This document shows, in pieces, positions 14,504 to 29,000 of a DNA stretch of 64,000 nucleotides. Source of the DNA: Parus major (taxonomy: Eukaryota > Chordata > Aves > Passeriformes > Paridae); contig NC_031769.1 of the NCBI RefSeq assembly GCF_001522545.3, forward strand, positions 21,909,419-21,973,418, given 5' to 3'. The notes beneath the pieces are model-generated. The model saw nothing but the letters and a program-made list of their open reading frames with translations, had not been told where the DNA came from and ran no database searches. The position numbers were made by a program, and so were the translations under genes. Each line of letters begins with the position of its first letter. Position 1 is the first letter of the stretch.

Positions 14504-17500
14504 AGGGTCTTTCCAGTGTTTTTTGTTTTCATTTTGTGTCAGGAAATTTGCATAATTAATTGAAAGCACCATCATTGAGACAAATTAAAATAATGCTGCT
14601 TTTTTTTTTTTTTCCCAAGGAGATGAGTGTTTTCTCTGTTAACTTTAGGTGGAACAAAAATCTTTCTTTTATACATACTGTTTGCCATGATTAGGAAATG
14701 TAAAGAGCACATAGTCTAAATGCTTCATACTTGCATGTGCACAGATATGCCTGTATTTATGTAGTTCTCAAGTTTTTATCCATACATAACTATTTCTGAC
14801 TCAAACCAACCAATACCTTGACTGAAAGGATGCATTTCAACCTTTTCACATCATCATTATATTTTCTTTTCTCAGCAGATCAAATAGATTGCATGTGAGT
14901 GAGACACATTCTATTCCTGGAAAGGTCAGTATCTCTGACATTGTGAGAGGATCATCTTATGAGTATTGGACACTGATACATCTGTCTGTTACCAGTCCAT
15001 CTGTCCATGACTACAGGCAAGGATTCAAACAGCTCAGCCTAAATATAAGAATCTTAATGTATCAGTGTGAACTCATCTGTTAACATAGTCAAGATAAGCC
15101 AGATTAAATAATGATAAAAATTGAAAAGATCATTTGAGAACTTCAGACAGAACATAGGGGGATTGACTAAGGAGCTTGCAAACCTAATACTGAGCCCAGT
15201 TTCACACCTTCACCTGACATTAAGCAGAGGCATCTCACATCCACCTAGAAGCAAAGCAAAGGGTAAAAAGGAGAGTCAGAATCAGCTAGAAGAGGTGTGA
15301 AGGAATGTCAGCTCAGGTTCCTCTAGTTTCTACAAAGGGGAGTAACCCAGTTGGCAGCTCTATGTCTGAGCTTGCTTGCATGCTTTGGCAGCATAAGAAT
15401 AAAGAGGGGGAAAACACCATGGCCTCAGGATGTCATAAAGGGTGCTCTTTGTACCAATTGCATTTACTCTCCTGGCAAAAAATGAACTTGTACTTCTCTA
15501 GGAAAAAAAACTTCTGCAGTTAAATAACACGTGAGTGCATCAAATAAGATTCCCTGAGCATCACTGTTCAGTTGTCCTGTTTATACTTCTGCTGTCATTC
15601 ATACATACCCTGTGGTCTGCAAACACTGTCTTATCACCAGCACAACAATCACACCAACTCCAAAATAATGTAACTAAACTTCTGAAAGTGAATTACCATG
15701 TTCTGCAAAAAGCTCATCTTCAGGTACTGAGATGTGTTGCAGGGATAAAAGCTCTTCAGATCTGCTGCAAGAAAAAGCACTACAGTTCTAGTATAGTTTT
15801 CCTATTTCCTTTTAGATAGAACCTTTAACTTACACCTTTCCCTAGTGCAGTCCTTTAATTTAAAATTGATTTTCTCATCAAAAAAAGTGGCCTAATTGCA
15901 TAAGAGGCTCCACAGCTCAATGAACAATTAGTAGTATTCAGTGTGTTTCAGTCTCAAAGCAGCAGATGTCAACAGCCTTGCAGATTTCAGATCTACAAAT
16001 CAATCAGACAACATCTGAAAACTAGAAAGAGCAACAACTAACAACAATTTAGGATATATTTTAAGTAAAATGCATTTGAAAAGAACACATCACTTCCCAC
16101 TTAGAATTTGTATGTTCTTTCCATTCTGGTCTTTATCTCCCAAGGTGTAAGAAGCTTTCAATAGGAAGAAAGGTGAAGCCTGCTCTAGGCTCTCAATGTG
16201 AAGTCTTGTACCAAGGGTATGAGAAGGAACATGAGAAATTGGACAAAAGGGTTTAGTAATTGTTTAAACCAGAATTCATTTTTAAAAAAATAAATAAATA
16301 ATTAGATGCTCCTGTTGGCAAGAAGGAATCCAGCTAAGCTCTGCAAAAACAGTACCTTGCTATCATTAAATATTCATAATTGATAGCTCTAAATTGTTCT
16401 TTCTTTATCCCTCTGATATGCTGTTTTCCTGGTTATAACATTTTTGGCTTCTAATTTTATTTTAGTCCTGTGATAATGTACAAAAGTTACTGTGAAAGGA
16501 ATGTGACCATACTGTGAGTTTAATGTGCACCTCTTGCTGTTATTAGATGGGGCTGCAGGGCAGGCCTGCTTGGCTTTGCTGTGTGGGAATTCCATTATGT
16601 AACAAACACAGCTAAAGCCGGTAACAGCTTTAGATAAATATCTAATTGAAGATATTTTTCTGTCTGCAGGGGAAAGTGAAAAGCATTTACTACATACCTT
16701 GAGAGGGAAATAAACAGCATGAACTAAGGAGGATAACCTGAAAGGAGATGTATTTTGTACACAACAGGACAAGCTAAGTCATCAGTCCTTTGTATAACAA
16801 AAGTTGTAGACAAAGATTATAATAGGACAATGATAATAACAGGAGTTATTATCCAAAGATTTATTCAAACCTACCATTACCCAGAAATTCTCTATGCCCC
16901 ACTTTGAAGTTTTAACAACCACTGATAAGGGTTGCCACCCCTGACTGGGCTCCAGCTATCTTATAAAAGCTACATTTACTTTGCAAATCCCATCCTTTCA
17001 AGTTTCCAGTCCTAGGCACAATTTACAGCACAGTCAAGCTCCTAATCAGGGCTGGATCCAGGCATGCATCTAGTCAGCCCGCAGCACTGCAGCTTTCACA
17101 AAGGGGAATCCAGGCATGATGGCCAAACTGACATTATCAGCTAAGCATAGCAGCAGCCAGTGCTGATTCTTGGCATTACTGATGCTGATATTGTGTATGT
17201 GGCAGTAGAGAAAATTTCTCCTCAGCACAATTTTTATGTATTCTAAGGAAAGCTGTAGCTGAAACAGTATCCAAACTCTAAGTATAAAGTGCAGTAGAGC
17301 TGCAATGTTAATTGGACCTTATATATTCCATAATATGTAGGACTTAGAGAACCATGGTTTAGATTTGTAATTTTCACATTTGGAACTAAAAGGGGTGTAC
17401 CTAATGTGTAAGATTAAGGACAGCATGTACTTGAGTACACACTTCCCAAAGAAATTCACTAAAATTCAAGTATCACTGTCTTTTTGACATTTCAGCTTAT

Positions 17501-18715
17501 ATATAAAAATTGTATTTGAAGCAACTCTAAAAATATCACAGATTGCCTTCCTTTTCTGAAACTGTCGACATGAATTTTCCTGGTTTAATCTATTTTTTTC
17601 TCAACAAGAAAGTCCTTCCCTCTCCATTCAAATATGAAAATTTATCTGTTTTCATCCACATAAATCTCTTTCCAAATGATTGGATTTTTTTATCCACCAT
17701 ATAAGAGATGAATTTCAGATTACCAGTAGCCTCATCCAAAAGCTTTAAATTTTGGAGTTTCTTCAAGTTTATATGGAATAGTATCAGTGCAACCAAATAC
17801 TTCTTCATAGTTTTTTAACTGAAGGACTGCTTAACATTTTTGACAAAAATCCCCAGAAACTACACCCACTAATTTTGGCAGCTGGAAAAGAAGGTGGTTG
17901 TTTTGTTGTTTAAAATAATTATTTTCTTTTATAACTATAGAGGAACAGAAATACTGTTTATCCCCTGCAGTTGGTCTTCCAGAAGGCAGCAGGTTTCTGC
18001 ACCGCTAATTGCAATACACAAGAGGGACATTTTTAAATATATACTTCTTAAACTTGGGTAAAATTTCAGAATATGACATTTTGTATCTCATCCAAAGCAC
18101 AGTATTTTGTCTTTCTGTTTTTTGTAGTTCCCAGCACAGAGTTGTATTTTCCATTTGCTGCAAGGGTGCTGTCAGGAACATGGAGGCATTTCCTTAATTC
18201 CTTAAAGGAATCTGAGCTCATTTCAACACTGAGTTTCCTTCTGATGGGGAGAACCAACCCCTTGGTCACATTCAGCCTCAATTGGACATGCACACAGCAC
18301 ATCCTTCCTGCATCTTAAGAGCTCTATACATGCAGCAGTGATAACAGCAGTACAGGGGAGAGAGTGAAATTAATGCCATTGAGATGGACATATGTTTCCT
18401 TAGAGCCAAATCTAATGAGAGAACTCTGCAACAGCAGAAGATCCACAATAGAAAGTCCCATCTCAGGGAGCCAAATCAACAGTGCTGCAATTTTTTCTAT
18501 GCCACACAGCACAGAGGGAGCACCACAATAGTACACACAGAGCTAAGGCAAGAGGCTACAGCCATCTAAGTCCACATTCAGGCATTTCCAGCACCCATTC
18601 CAGTAGGGAAGCAGCTCTACTGACTGCAAAACAGCTGTGAGTTTCTCAGTAGACACTCCAATACTCCCAGCTAGCTACTTAAAACTTTTATATGGCACCT
18701 TTACTCTGACTGATT

Positions 18716-18743
18716 AACACACACACACACACAAAAAAAAAAA
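18716..18743. repeat. (AC)n microsatellite followed by poly-A
   Basis: About eight AC dinucleotides run directly into a run of 11 A residues, followed by a short TATATATA stretch. This is a simple repeat that is likely to be length-variable. Confidence 0.8.
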
Positions 18744-20898
18744 GTGTCTATATATATAAAAGTATATAGCTCAAAAAGTATAGCTCACAGCATGAACTTA
18801 ACAAAAATAGCAATTTCCATGTATTGGTATCTGCAAGTATTTAACTATATGTTTATGATGTCTCTGTCTCCTTGATTTCATTTCATCTGTTCAGGGTTCA
18901 TACAGTTTGCAAAGACTTTAATTAAGACAAGTATTAATAAAGCATTTGCAATTGCCATCAAAACTGCACAAACATTCAAAACTGAGCTAATCTACTAAAT
19001 TTACAGCTGTGAGTCCTTGGAAGAACAAGAAACCCAAACGACACAAGCTCATTTAATAAATTCTGGAAAATTATTTTCAGAAAAATATGTGATTCAAGTA
19101 AATACATTTAATGTATTTCATGTCAGTGGTTTCCTCTGGTTGTCTTGAACTGTATTGAGAAGAAAAAAATAATTCTTAAATATGTATACCAAAACCTGGG
19201 AAGTCAGGAAAAGCATTTTCCAATTCCTGGTGTGAAAATAAAGAATTTCTCTCAGTAAAGTAAGGATTGATTTTCCTATCCTCGGTGTCAAGCTAATTTG
19301 TTTCTAATTTTAATGGGATTAACCTACACCAAATTATCCATTGGCTTTTAAGAATACAGCATCTTAAAACTCTGCAACATTTGTAGGTTTAACTTCCAGG
19401 CTTAAAAAATAGTGGAATCTGATGAACATCACGTGATGCCAAGTAAATCTGGGTTTCATGGCATGAAAGTTCCCTTGCAAAGAAATTTATCACACAGTGA
19501 TGCATCTTCCCAGAGGACAGGCCGTCAGTTTTTTAAGCTGGCTGGATCACACATTCAGTAGGGTACTGGCGAACAGCATTGTTTAACCTCTTCACAAGGA
19601 GAACCACATACAGCTTTGAAAAAAGAAGGTGCTCATAATGCACTCTAATTCCCAACCAAATAAAAATCAGGCTAAATCTTCAAAATTTGTTTTTTAATTC
19701 ACATGCCCCACTATTTCATTTGCTTACTTCTTTGTTTATATGCTAAAGACGTCATAGCTTGTTTTAAAGTTTTTGATGTCCTATAAATCAAGTGATCCAT
19801 GGATTAAAAGTTGTGAAAAGCAGATATACAAATAAATTAAGCCATCTTTCACTGTATACATTGTCCCTACTTTCCATAATATATTTGACTAATGTTCAGG
19901 AGAAAATGCATTGGAAAAACACAAAGCTAACATTTACAGGAATTCGACCTTGCCAGTGGGCTAAACCCAGAAACAAAATCTGAGTCTTTCAGCAATGATG
20001 TTAATATATGTGTGTGTGTTCTTCAAATTTTATATTTCTGTGCAAGTGAGGAACAGTTTAAGAACATAAAAAGAAAGTAAGCCCCGGGTAATACTCCTTG
20101 AGGAAGAAGTTATCCCTTTAATTGTTATTTTCTATAGAGCAAAACTAGATTATTTAGCTACAGTCATAACTAGTAAGTATAAAAATGAAATAATTTTTTA
20201 AGACAAAATTAGTTTCTGGGGCAAAAGAGTGCAATGTCATATGTGTTACTTAACTGGACCAACGTTTGGCAGGCAGAGGAAGGGCCATAGATGATGTGCC
20301 CCAAGGACATCAGTGAACCAAACACCCTTAGGGGCTGCAGCCGGCAGCACAGCATGCAGAGATTTCACCATGGCCCAAAGAGGTCAAGTGCTGGCTCCTC
20401 CTTTGCTCTCAAGCAGAGCCAGCATCGAAAGAGCAAAAGAAAGGCTGTTTAGCCATGCAGATTTTGCACTGGGAATAATGGATGGGCAGTGCCTTGGGTG
20501 TTTCCATTTCAATACGAGCCATCCGAGCCCTCTGTCATCTATTCTGTGAGCATTAGACAATGCCAAGGCAAAGCCATTCTTTTCCTGACCTGCACACAGT
20601 TCACTCAAGTCAACAGCAGACTTTTACCAAGAAGTAACTTACTTCAATAAGCCAAACTTCTTTTGGAGTTTCAGGGTGCATTAACATGCAACCCAACTGG
20701 AAACTTCTTTAACAATAACATTCTTAAGGCTCAGGAGAAGAAGATTTTTCCTTTGAACTGTTTCCTATTCAAATATAGGATTGTGTATTTTGCGTGTCTT
20801 CATTGCCACCTTGTGGTCAAACCTTTTTCTTATTGCTTTGCTTTTTTTTATTTATTTTTGCATTTTTACTTTTTAAAAGCAATACAAAAATAGAAATA

Positions 20899-20922
20899 TA
20901 AAAAACAAACAAACAAACAAAC
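20899..20922. repeat. (AAAC)n microsatellite
   Basis: Several tandem AAAC tetramers follow an A-rich stretch. A similar short AAC/AAAC-rich tract occurs at about 24086-24118. Confidence 0.75.
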
Positions 20923-23900
20923 CTTCCAAATAAAAAATAATTATATCCAGTATATAAAAAAGTATATTCAGATCATAAAGTGCAAGATGATACAAATACA
21001 ACTTTTCAGTCTCAACATCTTCAAAGTCTAAACCAAGAGAAAGGAAGAAAAAAGAAAAAACAAGAACCAAAGAAACCCGACAACATAAAGAACAAGAAAA
21101 AGGTCAGACAAGAAAAAAACCGAAATTTATTTTATTCTGAACTCAGTTACAGAAAGGTTCATTGCTGTTGATTCACAGCCCTCCTGAGGTACTTCGATTG
21201 AACACAAATATATGAAGTCTCTGGATATGCTGACTTAAGAGCTAGTGTCTACTTGTTTTCTCTCCAAAGATCAATAGCTCCCACGATATACTTGTTTTCT
21301 TCTAATATTTAGCTATTCTTTCATCATTATTGAAATTCACTTTTGTTAATGTACAGCAGAATGCTGTTTTACAGCAGAATGATGGCTGTTTGGTGTCATA
21401 GAAAGGCATACATAACATTTAATAGATTATTATTACAAATATAGTAATGTAAAGTTTAAACAGCAACAGCACTTAAAATGCAACTGGAGAAGACTTTACT
21501 GTATAAAGACATATAGCAAAGAGTTTATTCATGACCTAAATACTAATAATTCCAAAGAAAATGCACAATATTATTACATTTGTTGATTCCTGTAATCTGT
21601 AATGGCCTTCAGCATTTTGGAGCCTCAAAAATCATGGAACTGTCAGTCACCTGTCTCCACTCACTTCGGTGGTCTCAGCAGAGAAGCAAAAAGAAAGGCC
21701 AAGAGGATGAATGGCTATCACCATCTACCCTATTATTTCCATGCAATGAATGAGTCTTACAGGCCAGCTCTCACTGGTAACACTTAAAATAATTTTAAGG
21801 CTGCTCTGACATGTGCTGCATAGTGGCAGACCATCAGATATTCCTAATCCCTAACAGCCTTTTCTCACAGACACCACCCAAGTCATCCACTATTCCCAGG
21901 AGACATAACCCAAAATCTGCTTCCAAGTGAAACCACTTTACATTCTAATAAATCATAAAAAAACATTCATGCAAGAGAGATGAACACTATTTTAACTTGT
22001 ACCTCCACAAAAGAGAGTCAAGTGTTTATCACATGCTGAGACCAACTGGCTTTAGGACATTGAGTACACCTGCTCATTTTTTAAGGGCTTAACTCTTCCG
22101 TCATTAACAAAATGTTACACAGTCCGAAAGCAGCATAGCTGCTGTCTAGCTGCCACAAAGTACATGAGTTAATTGAAATCAGTAAGATCCCAGAACACCC
22201 TGAGCACGGATACACCTTCTCTATACAACTGGGTATGAATAAGGAAAACGTGGGAGAGAAGTGTGCAAGCCTGTAGGAAGAGTATTTACAAGTGACAGGA
22301 ATATTTGTACTTTGGTGCTACAGACTTAGTGAAGTGTCAAGCTTACAATTTAGCACACCCCAAGACTGGTAAGTACAGGAATTGCTATCACTCTCTGCTG
22401 TAGTATTTGCCCTTAGTGACCTCAAAATATTTTCATAGGTATCAGCACGAACACCCTCATGTTAAAGAGGGGAAACAGAGACACAAAGCAGTGATCTTTT
22501 CCAAAGGCATCCCATAAGCTGTCGAAAGTGGCCAAGAAGGAAGTCATCAGAGTCCTGCTTCAGGATGCTTCCCTCCAGTCCTTGCACCTCCCACCAGCCA
22601 CACCACAGCCCTTCTAAAAATACTCCCTCAGGACCCTACCCACGGGCAGCCTCTGGCTCAGGGGACAGACATTCGGCTGAGAAAACAGATACTCTGAAGT
22701 CGCTGGGATGCATTGTTGTGTTGGGGTTTATACATCTCATCCAGATAAAATACGAGCATCATGGAAGATTATCAGTCTGAAATCTCCCTCCAGCATTAAT
22801 TATCTCTTTTATGCTCTGGGATTTGTCAAAAGTATTGATGAGCAGCATATGCTGGTTCACATGCTGGCACCTCTCTTTTCAGCACCCTTGATGACTTGGT
22901 GGACTTCTGCTCATAGTGGATTTATGAAGTAAACACTTATTGTAGAAAAAAATCAATGACTGAAAACCAAAATTAAATAACCTAAGTGAAAATATAATTT
23001 GCTTTATTTCTTATCTCACCTTTCTGTCTCTTCCACAGCAATTTTATGCCTCCATTACGAAGTATTTAATTACAGAGATTTCATAGCTTAATTCTAAATG
23101 TTTATTACTTCAGGAAGGCTGTTTCATGTCATCCTGTTAGTTTAGGAAATAGACATTTTCACTGCATTTTTATTCTTGTTGGACCTGGCTTAACCAAATT
23201 CAGTAATTAAAACAGATTTACTTCTGCGATAAAAACCATAACTAATACAACATTTTAATTCCCATTTGTTGCTGGGAGTGGTAGCTGTATTAATGCTCAG
23301 ACTTCACGCCTTGTTACAATTTGACAGCAGCTTAACAAGTTATTGAACACCAACTGAGTTATAACTTTCTATGTTCCTTTCCTTAGTGCACAGCAGACAT
23401 GAGATACTGCAGTAGAACATAAACTAAAAAATAACCAGGGAGCCAAAAAACCACGCAGCCTTGTGCCTCAGGTGCTGCTGTTGAGTGTCAGTGAGTCACT
23501 GTGCATGCTCACCATGGAAATCACAGCTGCTTTCTTGTCTAGTGCTCAGCTTCAGAGGAAAGCAAGCACTGAGTCTGACACCAACTGCATTTTGAAGCTT
23601 TTGGTGTAAGAGCTTCTTACAAAGGATCAGATACAAATTCTGTTGAAGTCAGTGGCAAAATACCTGCCCTTGACCTCAAAGACCTTTTGGTCTGGCTTTC
23701 ACCCTTACAAAAACTTTGTGCTAGTTTAAATCACTAGCAGAAATCTTGGCTGCCACGAGCTGAAGTTCTTAGGGCTGTATCAGAATACAGGCATGTTCTG
23801 GCACTGTGGCTAATTTAGTAAGAGCAGTAGTGGGGAGAACAAAAAAGAACCTTTTGGAGAATCCAAACAAGATAAGACACAACACTGAGTATTTGTTTAT

Positions 23901-26899
23901 TTCTCCTCACCCAGAGCTTTTCTTTATCATATTACAGGACTTCATGCAGTTTTTTCTCAAAATAAAGTCACCCACATCCAAGTTTCTTGTTTCTCCCAGA
24001 TAAAATATCTGAATAAATATGAAATTTCAATAAATTATGGAATAAATAATGGAAATTACTTCTTCAGTTCATTTTTGGTCTTAAACAACAACAACAAAAA
24101 ATTAAAACAAACAAACAACCCCACACTGTTATTGAAGTTTTACTCTTCAGGCCACAGAACATGGCCAAGAATGGAGGGGAAAAGTAGAAGCTGTTTTCCA
24201 GAAATAGAGTAACGTCATATATTTTCCAAAGTATGCTGCTCTGAAGAAGGAAATAGCTGGCCACATGGAAAACAGCTGGGATGAGGAGAGACAATACACA
24301 GGAAGCTGTTGTTTCTTCCCTTGAGCCAAAATATAACTTTATGTGTTTCAGAGAGATAGCCAGATGAATTTGTGAATGAAAGTAGAAGTGGTCAGCATGG
24401 CAGTAAGGAGAGAAGTTATTTAATAAGAGAGTTCTGTCATTTCCCACGCTATCAAAACTCAAAAGCCTTTCTAGCAGAAAAAGGGCTTGCTAGCATATGG
24501 ATTAACTTTTCTCCTGTGTATTACACTATAAAGTGCTGCTGTTCAAGGGTAAAAGTAAGAGTATTTTTATGAAATTTTTAAAGAACCACAACCTCTTTCA
24601 GTATGGAATATTCTGTTATCTAACACATGAATTAAGTTGTCCCATAATTTACTGAGGAATTTCCACAGAGAACATTCCATAGGGTTAAGCCATGTTCTTT
24701 TGTGATGCTAAAGAAGGAACAATTCCACCAACAATAACACAACACTAGTGTCAAGTAGATGTGATGCTGAATTAACTCCACAGCAGTAGAATTAGGCACC
24801 ACTACCAACCATTTTCAAATTATTGGCACGATTTTAAAAAGAAGACAACTTCTTTCTCAGGTCCAATGCAGTGCTGTTTATTCCAATCTACATGCACTAC
24901 TCTTCACCAAACAGCTTCAGTGTTTCATTTAGTACCTCTGACTCTACAATATAATTACATTTTAGAGCAGGAAGAATGACTTGTATGGGAAAAAATATTT
25001 ATTTTTCTCTTATATAATTTCTAGCCCTTTTCTTAATTCCAATTGTATGTATATACAGCTAGTACTGAGACAGTATTTATTCATTTATGAAAATCCTTGC
25101 AACATCTGAATGTTCTGTGTGAACTTGAATTTGAAATTAATGTACTACCAGAAGAACTTATTTCATCACCATTTTACTTTGTTCTATTGATCTGTTAAAT
25201 GGTTTACACCTCTCTTCCTTTCAATGGCATTATAAAAACCTGACCTCTCATTTTTTTCCTAGGGATACAAATAACTCTGTATGCTTTACACAAATTAACT
25301 GTACAAAAAACATACTAAAACAGAACTTGGTTTTTTTCTTCAGCACCAAAGCAGCAATAATAGAGCAGAACTCAGCACAAATTTTAGCAAAATTGCAAAA
25401 AAAACTATAATTTATTTTTATAACTTTACCAGCACAATTATTGAAATGTAAAAAATTATTTCAATTATTTCTTATATCAGTGACTTTTAGATAATATAGA
25501 AACGCATTATTTGAGTTGCTTTTAAACAAGACAGTCAGTCTAAGTGAATGAAAATTGGGATTTTCAATTTCTGTCAACATAAAATTGCACATGTATGCCC
25601 TAAATTAAGTAACACTAGACTATAAAACACAAAGATACTAAATTACATCTATTCAGAGTACTTTGACTTTCTCCTCTAAGTTGTATTTTGGTACTGTATA
25701 TTGGGATGTTTTTTGTTTTGCTGAAAACTCTAAATTTATAAGAAGTAGGAGTTGGTAGAATTGGGAATGGTTTAGTAATGAGTCAATCAAAAGGAGTATC
25801 TTAGAAAGATAAAAGGTTTACAGTTTACCACGCCAGTTTATTAAAGAACATTCATTAAATAGCACTACAGCAGTCATTAGGCAAGTTCCTCAAAAACACT
25901 AAGGCATCCTTAAGCATATCAGCCTACTTCAGTTTCTTAGGCATGCAAAGCACCACAACACCTAAAAGTTAGATAAATGCCTTGGAGAATGGAATTCACA
26001 AAGCTCCAGAGAGTTATTTTAGGCAATAAGAAAAAAGTGCTTGTAATCACAGGGGATTTCTTAAGTGAGGATAAAGGATAAATAGCAACGCTCAACCCCT
26101 TGTAGATCACCTGAATATTTAGGAGCATAGCTCCTGTCTTTGAAGTCTCTGTTTTTTTCATGAACCATTGGCTAAGTAAGCCAGGACATTAGCAGCTGAC
26201 ACAGATTGGGGGGGAAAAAAAATATCATGTTGTAGTTTAAGCCAAAGCCAGGGCTGTTACAGATCCATATTGACAATCGGGGAACTATAATAATAAATCA
26301 TTTTAAGAAAACCTTGTTTCCTTAGCTTTGCTGCTCTGTATGACTGCTCAGACTGGGTTTCTCTACACTGTTTCATCTTCTAATATTGTTTTTGAAACTA
26401 GATAGAAAACAAGATATATGCAATTTTTCTATTAAGTAGTTTAAAGAGCTTCTGTCTTGACTCATCTCTTTGTGAAGTGACTGCCAAGCTTAAATTTTTC
26501 AGCCTGCAATTATTAAATCCAGTTCAGTGTCTATCTTTTCTTCCACCACACTTTACCTACCTCCATTTTCATTGATATTAGAATTGGCAGAGACAGAATT
26601 TTCAGAGGACCATTAATGGTAAGTCCACAGGTCCATAACTCTAATCAAAAAAGTGTGCCAAAACAAATAGAAAAATAACAGAAAAACAGACTTTTACTCT
26701 AAAATTCAAGTACAGGCCAAACAAAAAAAATTACCCTTAAGGAGATTTCTGACTACACTTCCTCTGATATGGATTTAAAGTTCTCATCAAGCTCTTGTGT
26801 CATCACTCAACCTCTATATTCAAATTAGTGCACTCTCAAGCCCAGTTCCTGAAACCACCCATAGTCATTAGGGTGGAGTTTCACTTCAGTCTTTTCACA

Positions 26900-27510
26900 G
26901 TCAATGCAATCTCAAACACAGCCCATCAGGAATATTTCTTTTATGTATGTCTTTTCATCTGTACCCATTGCCTCTTGTTCTGTCATCAAGATATGTCTGT
27001 CTCTTCTTTCTGCTTCCCTGGTATTTACACATAAATAAAATATCCCCATGCCTTCACTCCTCCAAGCTACATAGTCCATCTTATTATACTCCAATGCTTA
27101 TGTCAGCATGCTCCAGTCCTTTAATTGTCTTTGACAGCTCTTGCTGGACTCATTCAAGTACTGAAAGCCAGAACTGTACACAGCATTCTAGATGTGGGCT
27201 GACAGATGAGGAGAAGGAGAACTTCCCTCAACCCACTGGCAATTCTCTTCTTGCTGCCGCCCAGGAGATTGATGGCCTTCTTTGTTCCAAGGGTGCTCAT
27301 GTTTATTTGGTGTCTCCCCAGGACCTCCAAGGCCTTTTCTGCAAAGCTTCTTTTCAGCTGGTCAGCCACCAGCCTCTTCTGTGTATGGGTTTATTTCTTC
27401 CCAGGTGCAGGACTTAGCTGAACTTCACACCGGCCCATTTCTCCAGCCTGCTGAAGCAACTCTAAATAATAGCACAACCATCTGGTACATCTACCACTCC
27501 ACCCAGTTTC
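26900..27510 (-). mobile_element. CR1 LINE 3' fragment, minus strand
   Basis: The plus strand shows typical inverted CR1 phrases: ACCCATTGCCTCTTGTTCTG near 26961, GTATTTACACATAAATAAA, then GCTGGACTCATTCAAGTACT and ATTCTAGATGTGGGCTGACA near 27143-27200, followed by the segment on Cluster-like GGTGTCTCCCCAGGACCTCC near 27310. Read on the minus strand this is the end of CR1 ORF2 (reverse transcriptase C-terminal region) and the 3' UTR. Frameshifts and stops break all frames, so it is a dead 5'-truncated copy. The right edge is uncertain. Confidence 0.8.
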
Positions 27511-28995
27511 TGCATCTCCTGCAATGCTCATTTGTGACAGGATGGCTGTTAGATGGAAGCTTACAGCTTTTCTCTGGAACCTGCAGCATGCTACAGCCTG
27601 CTGTTCTTTCTCTGCTTGGGTTCCCTGTCTGTTCCAGCCCCGCCTCATTTCCTGCTCCAGTTATTTTTTGAGTCCCTGCTCTGCTTCTAGAGTAGACCAG
27701 TGCCCCAGGCAGTTGGAATAAGTCCAAACAAATATCTCATTTTTAGATATAATCTCTTGGATTATTTCTGACAATTAGCTTCTGCTATCTAGTGTTGTTT
27801 GTAGCATGAAGTTAGTCACCTAGAACAGTGCTTCTGAATGGCAGGAACATTTTAATTTTGACCACAGTATTCTTGAACAGTCAGAATCCTAAGCTAGAAT
27901 TCCAGTATTAAGTTTTGGACAAAAACCAGAAAACTGTTCATATTTAAAAATACTCTTGCTGTAAGAACTTACAATTGATATATAATATCAATCAGCAGTA
28001 AAATTGTTGAAAGTTAATTCCAAATCTAGCAAAATATCCAACTTAATAAGGTCTAATTAGCACAATTATTTCCACATTGAAGACATGTGTAATTGTGTTG
28101 TCAGTCTTTGCATGTGAGCAACAATTCCCTAATCAGTCAACCATAATAAATGTATTAATGCAACAATTCCACTTTCCCAAAATTGGATGGAAGACAACTT
28201 TGCTTCATTATTTATTATTTTTTAATTAATTATGGTATTACTTGATTAAAGTATTTAAGTAATTTCAATTGCATCAGCAGATTCTGTTCCATACTTGTTT
28301 AGATTGTATCAGATTTCTAACAACTATCTGACAAACCTAGAGTCTTTTTAAGTACCTCAGTACCTTTAACACAGAGTTTTAAGAATTTCTCTCACCTGCT
28401 CCCTTCACAAAAGCATCTTAGTAACCGAGAAATTACTTAAAAATTCTGACAAAGCCAATTCCTTGTCTTCTTTCAAATCCCTCTTTAAAATTCGGAAGCT
28501 GTTGCTATTACAATGGCATCCAGCAGTTGAGACTGCTATCATCACAGTGGGCAGTTATCACCACAGCCTGACATCCAAACCATGATCCTCATTAGATTTC
28601 TAAAACCATGTTCATTTCAGCTTCATCCCCGTGTGCTTGCATCACCTGTCTCCTACTCTTTCTGATGTGAACCCTACATCATGACCTGCAGGGAAGGTGT
28701 CAGTGCCCATGGTTTGTGTTTGCACCACATCTGACACCAGGGACTGATGTTTGTAGGCACTAAGGTGATAGGAAAAAAAACTGCAGCAGGTGTAGTGCCA
28801 AAAAATTCCTTACAAATGGTAAGGAGTTTAAAATATGGTATTGGAACAAGATTTTCTGATAAATTTCTGAGGAAGATGACTTGGGAAAGAATATGATTGT
28901 GAGAGGAATGCTACAACATTTTGACTATTTTGTGTCATTGCATGCCTTTGTAACTCCTCATGGGAAGTATAATGACATTAGAATGCCATTTCTAA
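27511..28995. other. Intergenic, no gene recognised
   Basis: The stretch contains only short overlapping frames on both strands. A mildly CT-rich part at 27480-27700 may be a diverged continuation of the CR1 copy to its left. The remainder is AT-rich single-copy-like sequence in which I see nothing functional. Confidence 0.5.
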
Positions 28996-29000
28996 ACCAC

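Larger units (their letters stand above)
10306..26900. other. Intergenic desert, no gene recognised
   Basis: No conserved exon, RNA gene or intact mobile element is recognisable. The longest open frames are 127 codons at 16389-16772 (minus) and 132 codons at 24064-24462 (minus). Both lack a recognisable domain and have no homologue I can name. The stretch holds several microsatellites, listed separately, and A-rich or purine-rich tracts, for example 21030-21120. Older diverged repeats may be present below what can be seen by eye. Confidence 0.55.

Noticed and set aside
16389..16772. 127-codon minus-strand open frame
   Set aside because: No recognisable domain, no splice context and ordinary base composition of the desert. 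A random frame of this length is expected in 64 kb.
24064..24462. 132-codon minus-strand open frame
   Set aside because: Hydrophobic and cysteine-rich at one end because of a low-complexity AAC-rich tract on the other strand. No homology recognised.
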